Positions 17,181-21,611 of a stretch of 21,611 bases of DNA are shown here, in pieces. Location of the stretch: contig JAEWVY010000367.1 in the NCBI GenBank assembly GCA_023396625.1, forward strand, positions 1-21,611. Direction: 5' to 3'. Position 1 is the first letter of the stretch. Each line of letters opens with the position of its first letter. Source of the DNA: Pseudomonadota bacterium. Its GTDB lineage: Bacteria; Pseudomonadota; Gammaproteobacteria; Burkholderiales; Burkholderiaceae_C. Both the position numbers and the translations under genes were made by a program. The notes under the pieces were generated by a model. The model did no database searches. It had not been told where the DNA came from and saw nothing but the letters and a program-made list of their open reading frames with translations.

Positions 17181-17231
17181 TTTTGAAGAAAAACGGCTTA
17201 TTCCAGCGTCATATGGTCATTTTGCGCTATT
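17181..17231 (-). repeat. Palindromic intergenic repeat, copy R3 (inverted)
   Basis: Read on the minus strand it has AATAGCGCAAAATGACCA, then TGACGCTGG, then AATAAGCCG and a T-rich tail. It matches R2 in the opposite orientation, so the two copies bracket sbcB. It stands 40 bases after the sbcB stop codon and abuts the integrase fragment. Confidence 0.6.
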
Positions 17232-17240
17232 AAAACAGGA

Positions 17241-17531
17241 CTATCCGAGGGCCCGGTCGAATGCTTCGGGCTGCGGTATCGGCGCCACGCGCTTCCCGGT
17301 AGCCCACTGGGTCAGAAAGCCGCCCACCTCGGGTGGCCCCACCTCACGCGGATGGCGAAACCCACCGCCGCTTCGCTCTGCCCGCCACACCAACGTCTTG
17401 GCTCGGTAGACAGAGACCTTCTCGGCCTGTAGGCTGTCGTGCAGGTGGCGAACCCGTTCGCGCACCTGACCCAGCAGCCGGGCAGGCCGGGGGAGAAATC
17501 CGGTCAGTTTGGTCGGGCCTGTTGAACCTGT
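17241..17531 (-). pseudogene. Decayed N-terminal fragment of an integron-type tyrosine recombinase (IntI-like)
   Basis: An open minus-strand stretch of about 96 codons lies between a stop at 17534-17532 and a TAG at 17243-17241. It has no ATG. Its translation contains RPARLLGQVRERVRHLHDSL, then a diverged stretch, then FRHPREVGPPEVGGFLTQWA. These match the N-terminal SAM-like domain of integron integrases (IntI1 has LDQLRERIRYLHYSL, then RHPATLGSSEVEAFLSWLA) in order and spacing, apart from a few extra residues in the middle. The homology fades after WATGKRV, and the whole catalytic domain (Arg...His-x-x-Arg...Tyr) is absent. It is therefore a dead remnant of roughly the first 75 residues. 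It points leftward and diverges from the orphan ORF that begins at 17663, the usual layout of intI and its cassettes. The match is from memory of the family, not from a search. Confidence 0.65.
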
Positions 17532-17662
17532 TCACACATGCGGCGTGATGCTGTATGCGATTGATTTCAAACACTTTTTATGGATGCCATGCGACTTTGT
17601 TCAACGACTGCGGGTGTGGGTATCCGGTGTTTGGGTGGGTAAATCACAAGTTAGCCATCACC

Positions 17663-18211
17663 ATGAAGCAACTCGCGAAGGCCGCCGAAGTTGGAGCAAC
17701 CGTCGACCCGAGGTTTCAATCCCTCACGCGATGGTCTTTCCTAATGATGCAAATCTTCGAGTGCCGCACATTTCTCGATCTCGCGGAGAATGATCATCAA
17801 GTCCATCCTCAGTCGTCGCTGCCAGAGCTGCTCACGCAGCAAGCACTCTTTCGTTCGTTCCTTCTTGCCTATGGCAAGTGCTTCGCGTCAAGCGGCAAGG
17901 GCCGTAGCTCTTTGGATGCTAAGAAGGTCTTCTCCGGCTCAGAGGAGCTCTCGGAGATTCATCGAGTCGTGCGAACCAGCCACACCATTAAGACGCACGT
18001 TCCGATTGTCATCGTAGAAACCGCCCGCGGAACTGATTCCTTTGTCATCTCAGAGATGGAAAATGTCATTCGACCAAACGAACAGATTCGCCTGGTTCTT
18101 CGTCGTGGCAATCTTGGGTTTGCCCGCTTTGTGAGAATTGAGAGGCTGTCTGGCAAAAAGACCCCGGGTAGAGTCCCATCCCCCGCTGATTACGGAATCT
18201 TCCCGCCATGA
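17663..18211 (+). CDS. Orphan hypothetical protein, possible integron cassette ORF
   Basis: This 182-residue protein from the ATG at 17663 (KQLAKAAEVGATVDPRF) is not recognised. The same frame is open from 17555, but those 36 extra residues are rich in Cys and Gly and look non-coding. The middle has helix-rich sequence: LPELLTQQALFRSFLLAYGKCFASSGKG, then SSLDAKKVFSGSEELSEIHRVVRTSHTIKTH. The last part resembles the H-x-R-x-H-like helices seen in some HEPN-type or toxin-like proteins, but this is a loose similarity. The C-terminus is basic (KKTPGRVPSPADYG). GC content is visibly lower than in clpA or sbcB and codon use is more mixed, a sign of transfer. There is no Shine-Dalgarno. It is divergent from the integrase fragment and preceded by a core-like GTTAGCC (17650-17656) 6 bases before its ATG. 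Function is unknown. Confidence 0.6.
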   Translation: MKQLAKAAEVGATVDPRFQSLTRWSFLMMQIFECRTFLDLAENDHQVHPQSSLPELLTQQALFRSFLLAYGKCFASSGKGRSSLDAKKVFSGSEELSEIHRVVRTSHTIKTHVPIVIVETARGTDSFVISEMENVIRPNEQIRLVLRRGNLGFARFVRIERLSGKKTPGRVPSPADYGIFPP

Positions 18212-18295
18212 GCTATCCGAGTGACCCGTCGCCACTCCTACGGAGGCATTGCCTGATCTGGGAAACGGCGGTTCTCGGGAGACTTTTCAGGGAAC

Positions 18296-18339
18296 TTCGA
18301 GTAGCACGCAGGGGATGCCGGTGGCATCTGCCACTCGAA
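18296..18339. other. Branched inverted repeat downstream of the orphan ORF
   Basis: Outer arms TTCGAGT (18296-18302) and ACTCGAA (18333-18339) enclose an inner hairpin GATGCC-GGT-GGCATC, with unequal unpaired sides between. The two-level imperfect stem is reminiscent of folded recombination sites. It lacks the GTTRRRY/RYYYAAC ends of an integron attC, so its nature is open. The rest of 18212-18374 shows no gene. Confidence 0.4.
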
Positions 18340-18374
18340 AAAAGCGGCATTGTGCGACAATGAACCCTTGGCGG

Positions 18375-18402
18375 GATGGTTCGAGTCCAATCGCGCTTAC
18401 CA
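18375..18402 (+). pseudogene. 3' end remnant of a tRNA gene
   Basis: The stretch reads as a T-arm plus acceptor strand with exact tRNA spacing: 5-base stem strand GATGG (18375-18379), T-loop TTCGAGT (18380-18386), 3' stem strand CCAAT (18387-18391), seven acceptor bases CGCGCTT (18392-18398), discriminator A, and encoded CCA (18400-18402). The T-stem has one A-A mismatch and one G-T pair. Nothing upstream supplies a D-arm, an anticodon arm or a matching 5' acceptor AAGCGCG, so the 5' part is lost. A terminator follows 17 bases later, as after real tRNA genes. The amino-acid identity cannot be told. Such 3' fragments are typical of integration att sites. Confidence 0.6.
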
Positions 18403-18419
18403 AATTCCGTATATGAATC

Positions 18420-18452
18420 AACGACTTAGTGGAAACGCTAGGTCGTTTTTTT
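18420..18452 (+). terminator. Rho-independent terminator downstream of the tRNA remnant
   Basis: Arms AACGACTTAG (18420-18429) and CTAGGTCGTT (18438-18447) form 10 pairs including one G-T, with an 8-base loop. The stem runs directly into seven T (18446-18452). This is a textbook intrinsic terminator on the plus strand. It probably belonged to the tRNA gene whose 3' end lies just before it. Confidence 0.85.
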
Positions 18453-18520
18453 CTGCTCCGTTCGTTGAAAGAACGCTACGAACAGCCTCAAAACGCCTTA
18501 CGTTGTCATAGTTTCTGTCA

Positions 18521-18556
18521 CAGGTCGCATGAAGAAGACCTTCTGCACGCGACCTG
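18521..18556. other. 36-base near-perfect palindrome between the scar and the fix operon
   Basis: The left half CAGGTCGCATGAAGAAGA and the reverse complement of the right half CAGGTCGCGTGCAGAAGG agree at 15 of 18 positions, with no spacer. It has no flanking T-run. The surrounding 18453-18684 shows no credible gene. The palindrome is 130 bases past the end of the ferredoxin gene and could be a 3' hairpin of that transcript or an operator. Confidence 0.5.
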
Positions 18557-18684
18557 CCCCGGCCGTGCGCAGCGCGGCACGCGTTCAAAACTGACTTTCC
18601 CTGGAGCCAGGACAGTTCCGACCGGCTTGGGGAATCAAAGAGAGACTTCAACCTGAGCCTTGTGCCCAAGCCGTTGGAAGTTTG

Positions 18685-19008
18685 CTACCAGACAGTTCCA
18701 GGCGCAAGCAAACGTACGACTGGCTGACCGCCCACCAGATGGCTGTCAAAGATCTCGACCACGTCCTCGGGCGTCACATTGCGGTAAAGCAACGACTCCG
18801 GGTAGACCAGCACGTTGGCGCCCTGGTCGCAGGGGCCGATGCAGCCCGAGTAGGTGATGGCCAGGCCGTCATAGGCCTGGCGCTTCTGCTGCTCTGCCCA
18901 GAAGGCCTGCAGCACCGCGGTGCTCCCCTTGGCCGCACAGGAGCCGCGCGGGTGCTGCGGCGGCCGGTTCTGGGTGCAGACGAACACATGTCTTGCGGGC
19001 TTGGTCAT
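18685..19008 (-). CDS. [2Fe-2S] ferredoxin, Shethna protein I / thioredoxin-like type
   Basis: This 107-residue electron carrier has the thioredoxin-like [2Fe-2S] fold. The four cluster ligands are Cys11, Cys24, Cys56 and Cys60 (CTQNRPPQHPRGSC and GCIGPC), the family spacing. It follows the Azotobacter vinelandii Shethna I ferredoxin along its whole length, including QNRPxxHPRGSC, GANVLVYPE and the C-terminal TVW. The ATG at 19008 is chosen because GAGGAG stands 6 bases before it; an upstream in-frame start at 19053 would overlap fixX and add 15 unlikely residues. It lies 10 bases after fixX, so it is the last gene of the fix operon. In nitrogen fixers, ferredoxins of this type are found with nif/fix genes, but its exact partner is unknown. 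Confidence 0.93.
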   Translation of the reverse strand: MTKPARHVFVCTQNRPPQHPRGSCAAKGSTAVLQAFWAEQQKRQAYDGLAITYSGCIGPCDQGANVLVYPESLLYRNVTPEDVVEIFDSHLVGGQPVVRLLAPGTVW

Positions 19009-19018
19009 GGCGCGCTCC

Positions 19019-19315
19019 TCAACCAAACTTGAAGAGGATGCCGTGACCGCCACGCGGGTACTCCCAGGCGACGTTGGTGTGCTCGGTGCAGATCACGCGG
19101 CAGCTGCCGCACTCCAGGCAGCCGTCGGTGATCAGGGTCACCGTGCGGTTGCCTTCGGCCTTGTAGCAGGCCGCCGGGCAGATGTAGGTGCAGGCTTGCG
19201 ACTTGCAGTCGTTGGCGCAGATCTCGGGCTGCTTGATCTGGATGTGGGGCCGACCATGGTCGACCTTGTAGCGGTTCTGGAAGAGCTTCTCTTCCACGTT
19301 GACGACGGTGTTCAT
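19019..19315 (-). CDS. fixX: Ferredoxin-like protein FixX
   Basis: This 98-residue iron-sulfur subunit of the FixABCX complex passes electrons from FixC towards quinone. Nine Cys are present: 33, 37, 42, 46, 50, 66, 69, 72 and 76. C66-x2-C69-x2-C72-x3-C76 is a classical [4Fe-4S] motif, with Cys42, 46 and 50 in the other half. The opening VEEKLFQNRYKVDHGRPHI and the segment NVAWEYPRGGHGILFKFG are typical of FixX and of the ferredoxin-like end of ETF-quinone oxidoreductase. The length is exactly normal. Its ATG overlaps the fixC stop codon (ATGA), so the two are translationally coupled. Confidence 0.96.
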   Translation of the reverse strand: MNTVVNVEEKLFQNRYKVDHGRPHIQIKQPEICANDCKSQACTYICPAACYKAEGNRTVTLITDGCLECGSCRVICTEHTNVAWEYPRGGHGILFKFG

Positions 19316-20619
19316 CGCGATGCCCTCCAGATCTTGAATGCGTCGCCGACCAGACCGGTCAGGCTGCGCTTGTTGCGGAAACTACCCAGGATTTCCTTTT
19401 CCTTGGAATGCTTGTCCACGCCGTCGACGGTGAAGAAGGTCTTGGCGGCGCGGTTGACCAGCTCGGGGTAGGCGGTGAAGAACTGCGGGCTGCTGTGCAG
19501 CACTTCGGGCAGTTTGCGGTACTTCTTCAGGTCCTTCATGACGAAGGACTCGTCCATCTTGTCCTTGTAGGCCTTGAGTGTCTTCAGACTGGGCTCCAAG
19601 CCCGCAGCTTTCATGGCGATCACCGTCTCGCCGGCCAGACGGCCGCTGGTCATGGCCAAATTGGAGCCTTCGCGGTGCACCGCGTTGACGAAGCCGCCCG
19701 AGTCGCCCACGATCAGCCAGCCAGCGCCGTAGATGCGCGGCACGGCGTTGAAGCCGCCTTCAGGGATCAGGTGGGCGCAGTACTCCTTCATCTCTCCGCC
19801 TTCGATCATCGGGGAGATGCTGGGGTGCTTCTTGAGCTTTTCCAGCAGCTCGTAGGGCTTGGTGCGCAGCGGGTTGGCCTTGAAGTCGCTGAGCATGCAG
19901 CCCACGCCGATGGTGAGTGACTCCTTGTTGGTGTAGAGGAAGCCCGTGCCCACCATGCCTTCGGTCACCTTTCCCATCAGCTCGATGACGACGCCCTCGT
20001 CTTCCTTGATGTTGAAGCGCTGCTGGATCACGTCCTCTGGCAGGAACAGGATTTCCTTGACCGCCAGGGCTACGTTGCCGGCGTCCAGCTCGGGGTGGAA
20101 GCCGGCCTTGCGCGCGAGTGTGCTGTTCACACCGTCGGCCAACACCACCACGTCGGCGTACACCTCGCCACCCAGGCGGTCGCAGCGCACACCGATGACC
20201 TGCTCTGCGTCGAGCAGCAACTCTTCCACCGTGGTCTCGCATATCAGCAGGGCACCGGCCTCGCGCACCTTGGAGCTGAACCACTTGTCGAACTGCGCGC
20301 GGATGATGGTGTAGCGGTTGTAGGGCGGCTTGTTGTAGTCGTCGCTGCGGTAGTGGGTGCCGACGAAGCTCTCGTCGTCCATCATCCACATGCGCTGTTC
20401 GATGATGTGACGCTCCAGCGGCGCGTCCTCCCGGAAGTCCGGGATGATCTGTTCCAGCGCGTTGCTGTAGAGGATGGCGCCCTGCACGTTCTTGCTGCCG
20501 GGGTATTCACCGCGTTCGATCTGCAGGACCTTCAGGCCCGCCTTGGCCATGGTGTAGGTCGCGGCATTGCCCGAGGGGCCCGCCCCGACCACGATCGCAT
20601 CGAATTTCTCATTGCTCAT
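19312..20619 (-). CDS. fixC: Electron-transfer flavoprotein-quinone oxidoreductase-type protein FixC
   Basis: This 435-residue FAD protein, related to ETF-quinone oxidoreductase, takes electrons from the FixAB flavoprotein. An N-terminal dinucleotide motif VGAGPSGNAA (11-20) is followed by IERGEYPGSKNVQGAILYS (34-52), the FixC hallmark. The second FAD motif VVVLADGVNSTLARKAG lies near 156-172 and WLIVGDSGGFVNAVHREGSNLAMTSG near 301-326. Length is typical. The ATG at 20619 follows an AGGAG site; the gap to fixB is 16 bases. FixABCX is known as an electron-bifurcating complex that supplies low-potential electrons, mostly for nitrogenase; a carnitine-type role is the alternative, but the partner ferredoxin here favours nitrogen fixation. 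Confidence 0.96.
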   Translation of the reverse strand: MSNEKFDAIVVGAGPSGNAATYTMAKAGLKVLQIERGEYPGSKNVQGAILYSNALEQIIPDFREDAPLERHIIEQRMWMMDDESFVGTHYRSDDYNKPPYNRYTIIRAQFDKWFSSKVREAGALLICETTVEELLLDAEQVIGVRCDRLGGEVYADVVVLADGVNSTLARKAGFHPELDAGNVALAVKEILFLPEDVIQQRFNIKEDEGVVIELMGKVTEGMVGTGFLYTNKESLTIGVGCMLSDFKANPLRTKPYELLEKLKKHPSISPMIEGGEMKEYCAHLIPEGGFNAVPRIYGAGWLIVGDSGGFVNAVHREGSNLAMTSGRLAGETVIAMKAAGLEPSLKTLKAYKDKMDESFVMKDLKKYRKLPEVLHSSPQFFTAYPELVNRAAKTFFTVDGVDKHSKEKEILGSFRNKRSLTGLVGDAFKIWRASR

Positions 20620-20635
20620 GTTCGGCTCCTGGTGT

Positions 20636-21611
20636 TCAAGCGACCTTGCGCACGCGCTTGTCGAGGTGAGAACGGAAGGCCGCGGTCAGCACCGGCAGCA
20701 CCTGCATCGCGTTGCCGACGATGCCGTGGTGGGCGAAGTCGAAGATGGGCGCGTTGGGGTCCGTGTTGATGGCCACGATCACGTCCGAGGCCTCCATGCC
20801 CACGCGGTGCTGGATCGCACCTGAGACACCGGCGGCGATGTAGAGCTTGGGCCGAACGGTCTTGCCGGTCTGGCCCACCTGACGCTCGGCCTCCATCCAG
20901 CCGGCCTGGGTCACGGCGCGAGTGGCGCCCACCTCGGCACCCAGCACCCGGGCCAGGTCCCACACCAGCTTGCAGTTGTCGGCGTTCTTCAGGCCTTTGC
21001 CGGCGGTGACGATGATGTCGGCGTAGGCCAGGTTCACCGTGTTGCGGGTGGCGTCGGGGATGAACTCCAGCAGCTTGGTGACGATGTCGGCCTCGATCAT
21101 GCCCAGCTCCATCGTGATGATGTCGCCGCTGCGGCTCTCGTCGCGGGCCGGCATGGCCGCGGTGCGCGGGCGCATGGTGGCCATCTGCGGCCGGTAGGCC
21201 AGGGTCATGATGGTGCACAGAAGGCTGCCGCCGAAGGTGGGGCGGGTGGCGGCCAGCGCGCGGCCGTCGATGTTCAGCTCGGTGCAGTCGGCGGTGAGAC
21301 CAGTGCCCAGCGTGGTGGCCACCGAGCCCGCGAGGTCGCGGCCCATGGTGGTCGCGCCCAGCAGCAGGATCTCGGGCTGGTACTTGTTGACCAGGTCGGT
21401 CAGGCCCTTGGTGTAGGGCTCGTTGCGGTAGCCCTGCAGCACCGTATCCCGCATGAGGTAGCAGTGGTCGGCGCCGTAGACGCAGGCCTCCTTGGCGAAG
21501 TCCTCCAACTTGTCGGCCGGGCCGCCCAGCAGCACGCCGCTGACGTCTACGCCCAGCTTGTCGGCCAACTTGCGGGCCTCTCCCATCAGCTCCCAGCTCA
21601 CGCTGTGCACC
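20636..21611 (-). CDS. fixB: Electron transfer flavoprotein alpha subunit FixB, missing its N-terminus
   Basis: The frame enters from the right edge and ends at a TGA at 20638-20636, showing the last 324 or so residues; FixB is usually about 360, so roughly 40 residues lie outside. The visible part begins in the conserved VSWELMGEARKLADKLG region. LLLGATTMGRDLAGSVATTLGTGLTADCTEL follows. The C-terminal FAD-binding domain has KLYIAAGVSGAIQHRVGMEASDVIVAINTDPNAPIFDFAHHGIVGN, the strongest ETF-alpha signature. It forms the FixAB flavoprotein with FixA, which should be encoded just beyond the window. The first in-window GTG is internal and not the start. First of the four fix-operon genes seen here. 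Confidence 0.95.
   Translation of the reverse strand, partial: VHSVSWELMGEARKLADKLGVDVSGVLLGGPADKLEDFAKEACVYGADHCYLMRDTVLQGYRNEPYTKGLTDLVNKYQPEILLLGATTMGRDLAGSVATTLGTGLTADCTELNIDGRALAATRPTFGGSLLCTIMTLAYRPQMATMRPRTAAMPARDESRSGDIITMELGMIEADIVTKLLEFIPDATRNTVNLAYADIIVTAGKGLKNADNCKLVWDLARVLGAEVGATRAVTQAGWMEAERQVGQTGKTVRPKLYIAAGVSGAIQHRVGMEASDVIVAINTDPNAPIFDFAHHGIVGNAMQVLPVLTAAFRSHLDKRVRKVA

Noticed and set aside
17599..17656. Possible attC site from GTTCAAC (RYYYAAC fit) to GTTAGCC
   Set aside because: The ends do not pair with each other and the interior is G-rich with no inverted repeat; only an attI-like core is retained as a hypothesis.
18327..18402. Complete tRNA ending at the CCA at 18402
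   Set aside because: No D-arm, anticodon stem or 5' acceptor strand can be found at the required distances; only the 3' end is tRNA-like.
18418..18669. Minus-strand open frame of 83 codons in the gap next to the ferredoxin gene
   Set aside because: There is no ribosome site and no recognisable motif, and it runs through the palindrome and the terminator; it is likely a chance frame.

Overview
The window is GC-rich, with long high-GC reading frames and gene content typical of Betaproteobacteria. PobA, a general L-amino-acid ABC transporter, a LIV-type transporter, clpS-clpA and sbcB all look like Burkholderiales, most probably Comamonadaceae. A FixBCX electron-transfer operon at the right edge suggests a diazotroph or a strain carrying a nif/fix island. 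The genus is inferred from gene style only.

Left part (1-7742). From the left edge, on the minus strand, lie the start of a small secreted protein, a short type III (CaiB/BaiF) CoA-transferase and pobA (4-hydroxybenzoate 3-monooxygenase). Upstream of pobA is a perfect 16-bp-arm palindrome. Next is a complete aapJQMP-type amino-acid ABC transporter operon (transcribed aapJ to aapP, leftward), with a strong hairpin after the binding-protein gene. An IclR-family regulator of the PcaR/PcaU/PobR type is transcribed divergently from aapJ.

Middle (7771-12390). A complete five-gene LIV-type (branched-chain amino acid/aromatic acid class) ABC transporter runs leftward: binding protein, livH, livM, livG, livF. 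A terminator-like hairpin with a U-tract lies between the binding protein and livH. Palindromes lie just upstream of the binding-protein gene. With pobA and the PobR-like regulator nearby, aromatic-acid uptake is a reasonable hypothesis, but the substrate cannot be read from sequence.

Housekeeping block (12687-17140). clpS and clpA (N-degron adaptor and ClpAP unfoldase) are followed by sbcB (exonuclease I), all on the plus strand. Two copies of a palindromic intergenic repeat flank sbcB in opposite orientations; a third copy lies between pobA and the CoA-transferase gene.

Scar region (17141-18684). This is about 1.5 kb of mostly non-coding, lower-GC sequence. It holds a decayed N-terminal fragment of an integron-type integrase (minus), a divergent orphan ORF of 182 codons (plus), a 3'-end remnant of a tRNA gene followed by a good rho-independent terminator, and two strong inverted repeats. 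It looks like an old integration or island boundary.

Right edge (18685-21611). The leftward fixB-fixC-fixX operon is followed by a Shethna-type [2Fe-2S] ferredoxin. FixABCX oxidises NADH and passes electrons through flavins to quinone and to low-potential ferredoxin or flavodoxin, usually to supply nitrogenase. fixA would lie outside the window. The most interesting aspect is the junction between housekeeping genes and this fix operon across the integrase and tRNA scars. No unmistakably new system is visible.
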